Numbered from the stretch's first letter, positions 15,962 to 24,583 are shown. The stretch is 64,000 nt of DNA from Nocardioides agri (GCF_013778305.1 NZ_JACEIC010000002.1:3249669-3313668), one strand, 5' to 3'. Notes: generated by a model from the sequence alone, not told the origin. Made by a program: numbers and translations.

Positions 15962-17281
15962 ATGGGACCGGAATGGGTAGCCATCGTCGCCCTCGTCGCG
16001 CTCTTCGTCGTCGGCACGGTGCTGCCGATAAATATGGGCGCCCTTGCGTACGTCGCCGCGTGGCTGGTGGGCATGTACTCGTTGAACCTCGACGAGAAGG
16101 AGATCCTCGCCGGCGTCAGCGGTGACCTGATCCTCACGCTGATCGGCGTCACCTATCTCTTCGCGATCGCCCGCAACAACGGCACCGTCGACCTGATCGT
16201 CCGAGCCGCGGTGCGCGGCGTCGGGGGACGCGTCGCGCTGATCCCGTGGGTGATGTTCGGGGTCACGGCGGTGCTGACGGCGATCGGCGCGGTCAGTCCC
16301 GCGGCCTGCGCGATCATCGGCCCGATCGCGCTGGGCTTCGCGGGGCGCTACGGCATCAGCCCGCTGATGATGGGCATGTTCGTCGTGCACGGCGCCCAGG
16401 CGGGCGGCTTCTCGCCGATCAGCATCTACGGCACGATCACGAACTCGGTGATGGCCGACAACGACCTGCCCAACAGCGAGATCACGATCTTCCTCGCGAG
16501 CCTGTTCGTGAACCTCGCCCTCGCGGTCGTCCTCTTCATCGTGCTCGGCGGGCGGCGGCTGATGTCGCAGCGCGTCGACCCGGACGAGGAGGACACTTTG
16601 ACGGACGACCTCCACCGAGGCGGCGCGACGGTGCCGGCGCGCGGGATGGGCGCGTCCGCTCCGGTCGGCACCCAGGCCCTCGGCGTACGGCGCGACCAGG
16701 TGCTCACGCTCCTCGCGTTCCTGCTGGTCGCCTTGGTCGCCTTGATCTTCGACAAGAACATCGGCTTCGTCTCGATCACCGCGGCGGTGCTCCTCGCGAT
16801 GCTGTCGCCCAACGAGCACAAGGACGCCGTCAAGCAGATCGCCTGGCCGACCGTGCTGCTCGTCGCCGGCGTCAGCACCTACGCCACGATCCTCGAGACC
16901 GCCGGCTCGCCCGAGTTCGTCGGCAACTGGGCCGCCGACCTGGGCACCGCGGTCCTCGGCGCCCTCGTGCTCTGCTACGTCGGCGGCGTCGTCTCGGCGT
17001 TCGCGTCCTCGACGGCGCTGCTTCCGGTCATCATCCCGATCGCGATCCCGCTCATCACCGAGGGCGGCGTCAGCGCCGGTCTCTTCGTCGCCGCGCTGGC
17101 CGTCTCGTCGACGATCGTCGACGTCAGCCCGTTCTCGACCAACGGGGCCCTGATGCTCGCCAACCGTCCCGACACGATCGAGGAGCAGGTCTACTACAAG
17201 CAGATCCTGACCTACAGCGTCATCGTGGTGCTCGCGGCGCCGCTGCTGGTGTGGGCGCTGCTCGTGCTGCCTGGTTGGTGA
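15962..17281 (+). CDS. SLC13/DASS-like permease (MatC N-terminal domain type)
   Basis: A 439-residue transporter with about 11-12 membrane spans. It resembles DASS/IT-superfamily anion carriers. The re-entrant-loop segments are ITNSVMADNDLPNSE with its GGFSPISIYGT lead-in (about 140-170) and the symmetric VSSTIVDVSPFSTNGALML (about 375-395). A charged loop (about 195-230) divides the halves. Such proteins import dicarboxylates or related anions with sodium or protons. Start choice is between GTG 15956, with a near SD, and ATG 15962, with a TAAGGG box 6 nt before. I prefer the latter weakly. It is divergent from the TauE-like gene. Confidence 0.85.
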   Translation: MGPEWVAIVALVALFVVGTVLPINMGALAYVAAWLVGMYSLNLDEKEILAGVSGDLILTLIGVTYLFAIARNNGTVDLIVRAAVRGVGGRVALIPWVMFGVTAVLTAIGAVSPAACAIIGPIALGFAGRYGISPLMMGMFVVHGAQAGGFSPISIYGTITNSVMADNDLPNSEITIFLASLFVNLALAVVLFIVLGGRRLMSQRVDPDEEDTLTDDLHRGGATVPARGMGASAPVGTQALGVRRDQVLTLLAFLLVALVALIFDKNIGFVSITAAVLLAMLSPNEHKDAVKQIAWPTVLLVAGVSTYATILETAGSPEFVGNWAADLGTAVLGALVLCYVGGVVSAFASSTALLPVIIPIAIPLITEGGVSAGLFVAALAVSSTIVDVSPFSTNGALMLANRPDTIEEQVYYKQILTYSVIVVLAAPLLVWALLVLPGW

Positions 17282-17342
17282 GGGTGGTGGTCGGAGCCAC
17301 CGTCCGGTTGGTGTGTCGTCGTCCTCCCCGGGGCGCCTTTGT

Positions 17343-17436
17343 GCGTCCTCCGCCTCCGTCAAGGGTGCGCGTCGCCGGCTTCGGCGCACTTGACTGAGCT
17401 GTCTCCGGACGAGCTCGGCGCCCATCGGGAGGACGC
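17343..17436. repeat. Nested inverted repeats in the SLC13/ku intergenic region
   Basis: Outer arms GCGTCCTCC (17343-17351) and GGAGGACGC (17428-17436) enclose a hairpin (17358-17394) with arms GTCAAG...TGCGC and GCGCA...CTTGAC. The fold suggests a structured RNA or small repeat. No reading frame here looks coding. Confidence 0.5.
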
Positions 17437-17465
17437 CGGCCTGCGGCCGGGCGCGCGGGTGTCTC

Positions 17466-17506
17466 AGCGGAGATTCTGGTCCACCGGGTGGATCGAGATC
17501 TCCGCT
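17466..17506. terminator. Bidirectional terminator hairpin between SLC13 gene and ku
   Basis: Arms AGCGGAGAT and ATCTCCGCT (9 bp perfect) extend inward through an imperfect second stem, GGTCCACC/GGTGGATC. It sits between two convergent genes, where such a hairpin is expected. No U-tract follows, as is usual in high-GC actinobacteria. Confidence 0.6.
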
Positions 17507-17522
17507 CTGCCCAGCCGCCGGG

Positions 17523-18440
17523 CTAGCTGGCCTTCTTGGCCGCCGCCTTCTTCGCGGGGGCCTTCTTGGCGGTCTTCTTCGCGGCGGTCTTCTTGGCGGG
17601 CGCCTTCTTCGACGCGGACTTCTTCGCCGGCTTCTTGTCGTCCTCGTCCTCCTCGGAGGACGACTCGCCACGCGCGGTCTTGGCGGCGTCGACGGAGCGC
17701 TGCAGGGCGGCGAGCAGGTCGACGACCTCGCCGGAGGACTTGGTGGAGGTCTCGGTGCGCTTGACCTCGCCGCCCTCGATCTTGGCCTTGACCAGCGCCT
17801 CGACGGCCTCGGCGTAGTCGTCCTCGAACTCGGAGGGGTCGAAGTCGCCGGCGAGGGTCTCGACGAGCATGTTCGCCATCTTGACCTCGGTGGGCTTCAC
17901 GTCACCGGCCTCGATCGAGAAGTCGGGGGTCCGGATCTCGTCGGGCCACATCATCGTCTGCAGCACGATCACGTCGTCCTTCACCCGCAGCACGCCGACC
18001 GTGGTGCGCTGCCGCAGCGCCACGGTGACGACGGCCATCCGGTCGGCGTCCAGCAGCGCCTGGCGCAGCAGCGCGTAGGGCTTGGCTCCGGACTTCTCGG
18101 GCTCGAGGTAGTAGGACTTCTCGAAGAGCATCGGGTCGATCTGCTCGGAGGGCACGAACTTCTCGACGGAGATCTCCCGCGAGGACGTCGACGGCAGCTC
18201 GGCCATGTCGTCGTCGGTGAGGATGACCATCTCGCCGTCCTCGGTCTCGTAGCCCTTGGCGATGTCGGCGTAGGCGACCTCCTCGCCGTCGAGGGAGCAG
18301 ACCCGTTGGTACTTGATGCGGCCGCCGTCCTTGGCGTGCACCTGCCGGAACGACACGTCGTGGGACTCGGTCGCCGAGTAGAGCTTCACGGGCACGCTGA
18401 CCAGCCCGAAGGAGACGGCGCCTTTCCAGATTGCTCGCAT
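17523..18440 (-). CDS. ku: Ku protein, non-homologous end joining
   Basis: DNA-end-binding homodimer that recruits LigD-type ligases to double-strand breaks. It has 305 residues starting MRAIWKGAVSFGLVSVPVKL, the canonical bacterial Ku N-terminus. This sets the start at 18440, since 11 upstream in-frame codons are not family-like. The Ku core spans about 1-255. The C-terminal tail (about 265-305) is a run of Lys/Ala-rich KKAPAKK-type units, a basic extension known in actinobacterial Ku to aid DNA binding. A ligase and a LigD-type polymerase are encoded 3-6 kb away on the other strand. Confidence 0.97.
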   Translation of the reverse strand: MRAIWKGAVSFGLVSVPVKLYSATESHDVSFRQVHAKDGGRIKYQRVCSLDGEEVAYADIAKGYETEDGEMVILTDDDMAELPSTSSREISVEKFVPSEQIDPMLFEKSYYLEPEKSGAKPYALLRQALLDADRMAVVTVALRQRTTVGVLRVKDDVIVLQTMMWPDEIRTPDFSIEAGDVKPTEVKMANMLVETLAGDFDPSEFEDDYAEAVEALVKAKIEGGEVKRTETSTKSSGEVVDLLAALQRSVDAAKTARGESSSEEDEDDKKPAKKSASKKAPAKKTAAKKTAKKAPAKKAAAKKAS

Positions 18441-18445
18441 GGTGT

Positions 18446-19351
18446 TCAGTATGACCAACGAGCGCGACGCCATTCATCGAAAGCCTCGCGGGATGTCCGG
18501 GTGGGCGTGTAGCCGAAGACGGTCTTGAGGCGCTCGTTGGAGAGCACCGGCCGGTACTGGAGGAAGCGGGTCTGCTCCGGTCCGTACGCCGTGAGCCCGA
18601 GCCGGGACCCGACGGCGAGCGCCCCGCGGAGCAGCGGCTCGGGGATCGTCAGCACCGGCTTCTCCAGCAGCGCGGCGATCTCGGTGATCGTCACCGCGCC
18701 GTCGCCGGCCACGTTGAACGTGCCGGTCACCGGCCCCGTGACCGCCTGCTGGATGATCGCGACGACGTCCTCGTCCCAGATGAACACGAACGGCGACTCC
18801 GCGCCGCGGATCCGCAGCAGCCGCTTGCGCTCGAAGAGCGCGGTGATCTGGTTGTCGACCGACCTGCCGAGGATCGTGCCGATGCGCAGCACGACCTGCT
18901 CGAGGGAGGGGTACGACGGCAGCATCTCCTCGACCAGCCGCTTGTGGTGGCTGTAGGCGAACTCCTCGTTGCCGCGCACCGGCTGGTCCTCGGTGATCCA
19001 GGCGGGGTTGTCGGCGTGGTAGCCGTACGCCGCACCGCTCGACGAGATCACGACACGGCGCACCCCGGACTCCACGCACGCGTCGAGCACGTGCCGGGTG
19101 CCCTCGACGTCGACGGCGTGCTCGAGCTCGCGGGTCGAGTCGGGGCCCGGCGTCACGATCGAGGCGAGGTGCACGACGACCTCCGGCCGCTCCGCCGCGA
19201 TCACCGACGACACCGACGCCGCGGACGTCACGTCCATGACGACCGCGGGCGGGCGCAGGTCCGTGCTCACGACGTCGTGGCCGGCGGCCCGCAGCCCGGC
19301 CACGACCGACGTGCCGAGGAAGCCGCTGCCTCCGGTGACGAGGACCTTCAT
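18446..19351 (-). CDS. NAD-dependent epimerase/dehydratase (extended SDR)
   Basis: A 301-residue Rossmann protein. MKVLVTGGSGFLGTSVVAGL shows the extended-SDR GxxGxxG fingerprint. The catalytic pair is in EEFAYSHHKRLVEEM (Tyr-x-x-x-Lys, about residue 140). The C-terminus lacks features that would identify a sugar-nucleotide substrate, and actinobacterial relatives are annotated simply as SDR/NAD(P)-dependent oxidoreductases. ATG 19351 overlaps the upstream symporter stop (ATGA), indicating translational coupling. It is the last gene of a three-gene minus-strand operon that ends 5 bp before ku. Confident on fold, not on reaction. Confidence 0.88.
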   Translation of the reverse strand: MKVLVTGGSGFLGTSVVAGLRAAGHDVVSTDLRPPAVVMDVTSAASVSSVIAAERPEVVVHLASIVTPGPDSTRELEHAVDVEGTRHVLDACVESGVRRVVISSSGAAYGYHADNPAWITEDQPVRGNEEFAYSHHKRLVEEMLPSYPSLEQVVLRIGTILGRSVDNQITALFERKRLLRIRGAESPFVFIWDEDVVAIIQQAVTGPVTGTFNVAGDGAVTITEIAALLEKPVLTIPEPLLRGALAVGSRLGLTAYGPEQTRFLQYRPVLSNERLKTVFGYTPTRTSREAFDEWRRARWSY

Positions 19352-20298
19352 GCCGGCACCACCACGTCGGCCGGAGCGGCCGTACGCCGGCGCCACACCT
19401 CGGCCACGAGCAGGCCGGTGATGATGTCGTAGAGGCCCCACCACGCGGCGACCAGCGCCATGCCGCCGAGGCCGTCGAAGTAGGTGAAGACCAGCAGCAG
19501 CCCGAGCCCGGTGTTGCGGACGCCGACCTCGAACGTCATCGCCTTCTGCTGCCTGACCGGCAGCCGGGTCACGCGGGCGATCGCGTAGCCGAGGGCGAGG
19601 GCCAGCGCGTTCTGGAGGCAGACCGCCAGCAGCACGATGGTGATGTAGTCGCGGAAGATGTCGAAGTTGCCGATGAAGCCGAGCACGATGATCAGCGCGA
19701 GCAGCACGAACGACACCGGCCCGACGATCCGGTGCGCGCGATGGCCCACTCGGGGCCAGAGGCGGGTGATCGTGATCCCGGCGACGAACGGCAGGCCGAT
19801 CACCAGCGCGATCTCGCCGAAGGTCTCCCAGACGCTCATGTCGACCTCGTGGAGCAGGTCGTCGCCGGCGGGGGAGAGCCCGCCCCAGAAGGCCAGGTTG
19901 ATCGGGAGCATGAAGATCGCGAGCACGTTGCTGACCGCCGTCATCGACACCGAGAGCGCGACGTCGCCTCCGGCGCGGTGCGTGAGGATGTTGGAGACGT
20001 TGCCGGGCGGGCAGCAGGCCACCAGGATCATGCCGAGTGCGACCGAGCCGCGGACGTCGAGCGCGATGGTGAGCAGGAAGGTCAGCGCCGGCAGCAGCAC
20101 GAACTGCGCGACGACGCCGATCGCGATGGGGATCGGCCGCCGGATCGCGGCGGCGAAGTCCTCGAGCTTCGTGTCGAGCGCGACCCCGAAGAGGATCAGC
20201 GCGATCACGATCTTCAGGAACGTCAGCGAGCCCTCGTCGAAGTCGATCGTGATGTTGTCGACGTCCGTGGCCAGGACGGACAGCAGGGGGTGCAGCAT
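19348..20298 (-). CDS. Bile acid:sodium symporter-family transporter (ACR3/SBF-like)
   Basis: A 316-residue membrane protein with about nine to ten spans in the BASS/SBF fold. Segments include LVACCPPGNVSNILTHRAGG (about 110-130), the conserved Pro/Asn-rich crossover region, and GVRNTGLGLLLVF in the second half. Substrate is unlikely to be bile acid. Bacterial members take up organic anions or pantoate-like compounds. The true start is ATG 20298, which shares one base with the stop of the flavin monooxygenase gene (TGATG). The same frame continues upstream only as an alternative frame of that gene. Operon context suggests uptake or efflux of a compound oxidised by the monooxygenase. Confidence 0.88.
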   Translation of the reverse strand: MLHPLLSVLATDVDNITIDFDEGSLTFLKIVIALILFGVALDTKLEDFAAAIRRPIPIAIGVVAQFVLLPALTFLLTIALDVRGSVALGMILVACCPPGNVSNILTHRAGGDVALSVSMTAVSNVLAIFMLPINLAFWGGLSPAGDDLLHEVDMSVWETFGEIALVIGLPFVAGITITRLWPRVGHRAHRIVGPVSFVLLALIIVLGFIGNFDIFRDYITIVLLAVCLQNALALALGYAIARVTRLPVRQQKAMTFEVGVRNTGLGLLLVFTYFDGLGGMALVAAWWGLYDIITGLLVAEVWRRRTAAPADVVVPA

Positions 20299-21638
20299 CA
20301 GGCCAGCCTCTCGATCTCCGCGCGCACCGCGGAGCGGTAGGCGTCCTTGTTGACGTAGTACGACATCCGCTCCAGCCCGAGGTAGTGGTAGCCGCCCGAG
20401 AGGTCGGGTCGCGGGCCGGCGACCCGGTCCTCGAAGGAGCGTGCAGCGGCGGGGTTCGACGTCCTCGCCCGCAGGTAGGACGCGACCAGCTCCGCCTGCT
20501 CGTAGCGGCCCTGCCAGCCGATCCCGGACGCCTCGATCATGCCGAGCACGAAGAGGTTCGGGTCCTCCTGCGTGAAGATGTTGAGGTAGAGGTCGGGGGC
20601 GCTGCCGCGCCCCGCCCAGCGCAGCAGCGCGGGGTCGAGGAACGGGTAGTGCAGGTGGTAGCCCGTCGCCAGCACCACCACGTCGTACGCCGCCCGCGAG
20701 CCGTCCACGAAGACCACGCCGTCGCCGTCGAGGCGTCGTACGTCGGGCTTCACCGACAGGTCGCCGTGGCCGAGGTGGTGCAGCACCAGCGAGTTCACGA
20801 TCGGGTGGGACTCGTAGATCTTGTAGTCGGGCGCGGGGAAGCCGAACTTCACCGGGTCGCCGGTGAAGAGCTTGAGCACCCGCGAGTCGATGGCCTGCTT
20901 GATCCGGGGCGGGAGCGGCCTGCCCTGGTTGAGGGTGTCCGCGGGCTTGCCGAAGAGGTACTTCGGCACGAAGTAGTAGCCGCGCCGCACCGAGATGTCG
21001 ACCGAGGCCGCGTGGTGGACGGCGTCGACCGCGATGTCGCAGCCGGAGTTGCCGGCCCCGATGATCAGCACCCGCTTGCCGGTGAAGACCGTCGGCGACT
21101 TGTAGGCGCTGGTGTGGAGCACCTCGCCGTCGAAGGAGCCCTCGAACGCCGGCACCGACGGCTCGCTCAGGGTGCCGTTGGCCGCGAGCACGCCCGCGTG
21201 GCGCCGCTCGACGGTGCCGGCCGGCCCGGTGGACACCACCGTCCACGAGCCGTCGCCGGTCGGGCGCGCGGAGACCACCTCGGTGCCGAACGTGAAGCCG
21301 TCGCTCAGACCGTGGGTCGAGGCGAAGTCGCGGAAGTAGCCGAGCAGGTCGCGGTGCGAGGGGTAGTCCGCGACCTCGTCGCGCATCGGGAACTCGGCGA
21401 ACTGCGTCGTGGTCTTCGACGAGATCAGGTGCGCGGACTCGTAGACCGTGCTCCGCGGCCCGGAGATGTCCCACAGCCCGCCGACCCCGGACGCGAGCTC
21501 GTAGCCGGCCCAGGGGATGCCGGCGCGCTGGAGGTTGCGAGCCGCGGCCAGGCCGGAGGAGCCGGCGCCGATGACGGCGTAGCTGTCCGGATCGTCCGGC
21601 ACATTGTCTAGCGGGTCAGTCGAGTTCACAGAAGGCAT
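20298..21638 (-). CDS. Flavin-containing monooxygenase
   Basis: FAD/NADPH monooxygenase of the FMO/Baeyer-Villiger superfamily, 446 residues. It shows the FAD-binding VIGAGSSGLAAARNL (about 19-33), the FMO fingerprint FDGEVLHTSAYK (F-x-G-x-x-x-H-x-x-x-Y, about 160-171), the NADPH site VLIIGAGNSGCDIA, and the C-terminal LATGYHLHYPFLD. Start ATG 21638 abuts the divergent ligase gene. GTG 21629 is an alternative, with a CATCAT box 7 nt before it. About 95 further in-frame codons upstream read through the ligase gene and are not coding. It is first in the monooxygenase-symporter-epimerase operon. Substrate (soft nucleophile or ketone) is unknown. Confidence 0.9.
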   Translation of the reverse strand: MPSVNSTDPLDNVPDDPDSYAVIGAGSSGLAAARNLQRAGIPWAGYELASGVGGLWDISGPRSTVYESAHLISSKTTTQFAEFPMRDEVADYPSHRDLLGYFRDFASTHGLSDGFTFGTEVVSARPTGDGSWTVVSTGPAGTVERRHAGVLAANGTLSEPSVPAFEGSFDGEVLHTSAYKSPTVFTGKRVLIIGAGNSGCDIAVDAVHHAASVDISVRRGYYFVPKYLFGKPADTLNQGRPLPPRIKQAIDSRVLKLFTGDPVKFGFPAPDYKIYESHPIVNSLVLHHLGHGDLSVKPDVRRLDGDGVVFVDGSRAAYDVVVLATGYHLHYPFLDPALLRWAGRGSAPDLYLNIFTQEDPNLFVLGMIEASGIGWQGRYEQAELVASYLRARTSNPAAARSFEDRVAGPRPDLSGGYHYLGLERMSYYVNKDAYRSAVRAEIERLA

Positions 21639-21648
21639 GATGTCAGCC

Positions 21649-22572
21649 ATGCGTCCGATGCTGGCGACCCCCGGCACCCACGTGCCCACCGGCGAGGCCT
21701 GGGCGCACGAGGTGAAGTGGGACGGCGTGCGCGCGCTGACCGACGTCGGCGACGGCCGCGTCCGGATGACCAGCCGCAACGAGAACGCCATCACCATCGC
21801 CTGGCCGGAGCTCTCCACCAGCCCGCTCGGCGACCGCGACCTGCTCGTCGACGGCGAGATCATCGCCCTCAACGACCGCGGCCTCCCGGACTTCCGCACG
21901 CTCCAGGAGCGGATGCACGTCCGCAACGCCCAGTCCGCGGCCCGCCTGGCCGAGGCGGTGCCGGCGATCTACATGGTCTTCGACGTGCTCCGCCTCGACG
22001 GTCGCGACCTCACCGGCCTGCCCTGGACCGAGCGCCGCGCGGTGCTCGACTCGCTCGGGCTGGACGGGTCCTGGCAGGCGCCCGCGCCGTACGACGACGG
22101 CGAGATGCTGCTCGAGGCGACCCGCCAGCAGGGCCTGGAGGGCGTGGTGAGCAAGCGCCGCGCCTCGACGTACCGGCCGGGGGAGCGCACTGCCCACTGG
22201 GTCAAGCTCGCCCACCGGCACCGGCTCTCGTACGTCGTGGGCGGGTGGCGTCCGCAGGAGGGCACCAGCGACCGGCTGGCCGCGCTGCTCGTCGGGGAGC
22301 TGACGTCCGAGGGTCTGCTCTACCGCGGTCGGGTGGGCAGCGGCATCGGCGCCCGGCAGAGCCGGGCGCTGAGCGACCTGGTCGCCGGGATGGGCCGCAG
22401 CGACAGCCCGTTCGCCGACGAGGTGCCGCGGGTCGACGCCCGGGGGACCCACTGGCTGGAGCCGCTGCTGGTGGTGGACATCGACACCCACGGCAAGGGG
22501 TACGAGCGGTTGCGTCAGCCCTCCTTCCAGGGGGTCCGCGCCGACCTCGCACCGGAGGACCTGCTCCCGTGA
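21649..22572 (+). CDS. ligD: ATP-dependent DNA ligase, LigD ligase-domain type
   Basis: Seals nicks in NHEJ. It has 307 residues from ATG 21649. Adenylation Lys23 lies in HEVKWDGVRAL (motif I), followed by LVDGEIIALND (motif III), MVFDVLRLDG (IIIa), GLEGVVSKRR (IV) and HWVKLAHRHRL (V). The OB-fold region runs to the C-terminus. The polymerase and nuclease domains found in full-length LigD are absent. The polymerase domain is a separate gene 0.7 kb downstream. ATG 21649 was preferred because CATGAT lies 7 nt before it. ATG 21640 and 21637 are in frame. The start region is shared head-to-head with the flavin monooxygenase gene. Confidence 0.92.
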   Translation: MRPMLATPGTHVPTGEAWAHEVKWDGVRALTDVGDGRVRMTSRNENAITIAWPELSTSPLGDRDLLVDGEIIALNDRGLPDFRTLQERMHVRNAQSAARLAEAVPAIYMVFDVLRLDGRDLTGLPWTERRAVLDSLGLDGSWQAPAPYDDGEMLLEATRQQGLEGVVSKRRASTYRPGERTAHWVKLAHRHRLSYVVGGWRPQEGTSDRLAALLVGELTSEGLLYRGRVGSGIGARQSRALSDLVAGMGRSDSPFADEVPRVDARGTHWLEPLLVVDIDTHGKGYERLRQPSFQGVRADLAPEDLLP

Positions 22573-23261
22573 CCCGCCTCCTCCTCGCCCTCGCCGTCGT
22601 CGGCGCCTGCCTCGTGCCGCCGAGCGTCGCGCGCGCCGCCGGCACCGTCCGGCTCGACGGCGTGCTGGTGCGCCTGCAGCCCGGCACCGCGCAGGTGGTG
22701 ACCGTCAACCACACCGGTGGCCACCACGCGCGCGTGACGCTGTGGCGGCTCGCCGACGGCCGGTGGGAGCAGCGGCTCCAGGTCGAGGACGGCCGGATCG
22801 GCTACGGCGGGCTCGTCGCGGGCGACCGACGCCGCCAGGGCACCGGCACGACGCCCATCGGCACCTATCCGCTGCCGTGGGCGTTCGGCACCCACGACCC
22901 CGACGAGGCCTGGGACCTGCGCTACCGCGAGATCCGCCGCGGCGACTTCTGGGTGCAGGACAACCGCTCGGCCCACTACAACCGCTACCGCAACCAGCGC
23001 GACGGCGGCTTCCGCTGGTGGCTGCCGGCCAGTGACATCAACGCCTCCGAGCGGCTCACCGACTTCCGCCGGCAGTACGAGTGGTCGATCGTGATCGGCT
23101 TCAACGCCGAGCAGGTGCGCTACCGGGGCGCCGGCATCTTCCTGCACGTCAACGGCCGCGGAGCGACCGCCGGCTGCGTCAGCGCGCCGCGGGCGTTCAT
23201 CCGCACGCTCATGCGCCGGCTCGACCCCGACCTCCACCCGCTGATCGCGATCGGTCGCTGA
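22569..23261 (+). CDS. Secreted L,D-transpeptidase/YkuD-like protein
   Basis: A 230-residue exported protein. GTG 22569 overlaps the ligase stop (GTGA). The N-terminal signal peptide is VTRLLLALAVVGACLVPPS, with probable cleavage after ARA (about residue 24). The C-terminal catalytic motif is HVNGRGATAGCVSAPR, with Cys203 as expected nucleophile and an upstream His, as in the YkuD family. Such enzymes make 3-3 peptidoglycan cross-links or trim peptides. No peptidoglycan-binding or LysM domain is seen. Its insertion between two NHEJ genes in one operon is unusual and may be simple co-transcription. Confidence 0.87.
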   Translation: MTRLLLALAVVGACLVPPSVARAAGTVRLDGVLVRLQPGTAQVVTVNHTGGHHARVTLWRLADGRWEQRLQVEDGRIGYGGLVAGDRRRQGTGTTPIGTYPLPWAFGTHDPDEAWDLRYREIRRGDFWVQDNRSAHYNRYRNQRDGGFRWWLPASDINASERLTDFRRQYEWSIVIGFNAEQVRYRGAGIFLHVNGRGATAGCVSAPRAFIRTLMRRLDPDLHPLIAIGR

Positions 23262-23269
23262 GGACAGCG

Positions 23270-24172
23270 ATGGCGGCCGAGAAGGAGGAGGTGCGCGTCC
23301 AGGTCGACGGCCGGACGCTCACGATCAGCAACCTGCACAAGGTGCTCTACCCGCGCACCGGGTTCACGAAGGGCGAGGTGCTCAACTACTACGCCCAGGT
23401 CGCCCCGGTGCTGCTGCCGCACCTGCGCGACCGGTGCGTGACCCGGATCCGGTGGCCGCACGGGGTCGCCGAGTCCAGCTTCTTCGAGAAGAACACACCG
23501 GCCGGCACGCCGTCCTGGGTGCGCACCGCCAAGGTGCCGACCACCGGGTCGCGCGCCCAGTCGACGAGCGACACCCTCGTCTTCCCGATCATCGACGACC
23601 TGGCCACCCTCACCTGGCTCGTCAACCTGGCGGCCCTCGAGCTGCACGTCCACCAGTGGACGGTGGGCAGGAACGGCCAGCCGCGCAACGCCGACCGGCT
23701 CGTCATCGACCTCGACCCCGGCGAGCCGGCCGGGCTGCACGAGTGCTGCCAGGTCGCGCTGATGGTGCGCGACAAGCTCGCCGAGCGCGGCCTCGACGCG
23801 CGCCCGGTCACCAGTGGCAGCAAGGGCCTGCACCTGTACGCCGACCTGCCGAAGCGGCTGCCGTCCGACGAGTCGACCGCGCTGGCCAAGGAAGTCGCCG
23901 AGGAGCTCCAGGGAGAGCACCCCAAGCTGGTCACCGCCACGATGACCAAGGCGCGCCGCGGCGGCAAGGTCTTCCTCGACTGGTCGCAGAACGCCGGCTC
24001 GAAGACCACGATCTCGCCGTACTCGCTGCGCGGACGCGAGCGCCCGTCGGTCGCGACGCCGGTCGGCTGGGACGAGGTCGAGGAGGGCGCGGAGGACCCG
24101 CTCGGGCTCGAGCAGTTCTCGCCCGCCCAGGTGCTGGAGCGCGTCGCCGAGCACGGCGACCTCTTCGCCTGA
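23270..24172 (+). CDS. LigD-type primase-polymerase (NHEJ polymerase domain)
   Basis: Archaeo-eukaryotic-primase-like polymerase that fills gaps at broken ends, here as a stand-alone 300-residue protein. It shows TISNLHKVLYPRTGFTKGEV near the N-terminus, RIRWPHGVAESSFFEKN, the catalytic acidic pair in RLVIDLDPGE (about 145-153), TSGSKGLHLYADLP with the active-site His, and KVFLDWSQNAGSKT with the third Asp. Start ATG 23270 lies 8 nt after the transpeptidase stop, with AGGACAG upstream. With Ku and the ligase it completes a split LigD/Ku repair set. A LigD-type nuclease domain is not present in the window. Confidence 0.94.
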   Translation: MAAEKEEVRVQVDGRTLTISNLHKVLYPRTGFTKGEVLNYYAQVAPVLLPHLRDRCVTRIRWPHGVAESSFFEKNTPAGTPSWVRTAKVPTTGSRAQSTSDTLVFPIIDDLATLTWLVNLAALELHVHQWTVGRNGQPRNADRLVIDLDPGEPAGLHECCQVALMVRDKLAERGLDARPVTSGSKGLHLYADLPKRLPSDESTALAKEVAEELQGEHPKLVTATMTKARRGGKVFLDWSQNAGSKTTISPYSLRGRERPSVATPVGWDEVEEGAEDPLGLEQFSPAQVLERVAEHGDLFA

Positions 24173-24583
24173 TCGCCGGGCTCCGGACCTTCTGTTACCA
24201 AACAGTGGCTCCGCCGTGGCCGCCGTGTTGCCGAGGCGTGGAGCCGTCCTTCCTACGTTGGTGGGACTCCACAGCAGCGGGTCGAGTGCCGTGGACCACC
24301 GCCGGCCGAGAAGTCCCGCCGGCATCTGACTAACAACTGAAGAGCACGAGCCGATGGGGCTGTCGACCTCACCGGCTCAGGGAAGAAGGTGCCGCACCGC
24401 GCGTCTGGGGGGAACGCGGTCTGGCGCCATCTGACCGAACCACGGGCGGGTCGCCTGGTGCCCATGGGGAGCACTGGGCAACCGCTCCCAAGAGGAACGG
24501 ACCTGCCGGTCCGGCGCTGCGGGGAGCGTCGGGCCGACAGATCCCACCCCCGTTCCGGCCAGCACGCGGAAAGCAACAGCACG
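24173..24583. other. 411-bp intergenic region before the signal peptidase gene
   Basis: No convincing gene. It holds a possible terminator hairpin for the NHEJ operon at 24207-24245 (GGCTCC-GCC pairing with GGC-GTGGAGCC). A small dyad CTGTT-ACCA-AACAG lies near 24192. The long G-rich leader up to 24583 shows several short inverted repeats. A structured 5' leader is possible. I could not match it to a known riboswitch. An in-frame extension of the next gene through this stretch has no SD or family support. Confidence 0.5.

Noticed and set aside
17523..17650. Lys/Ala repeats at the ku 3' end as a phase-variable tract
   Set aside because: Codons vary between repeat units, and basic tails of this kind are normal in actinobacterial Ku.
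15935..17671. 578-codon minus-strand open frame
   Set aside because: Arg/Asp-rich translation opposite the SLC13 gene and across its terminator.
24356..24560. Riboswitch in the leader of the SipW-like gene (GGGAA..GGTG resembling a cobalamin box)
   Set aside because: The remaining conserved blocks of cobalamin, c-di-AMP or c-di-GMP classes are absent.
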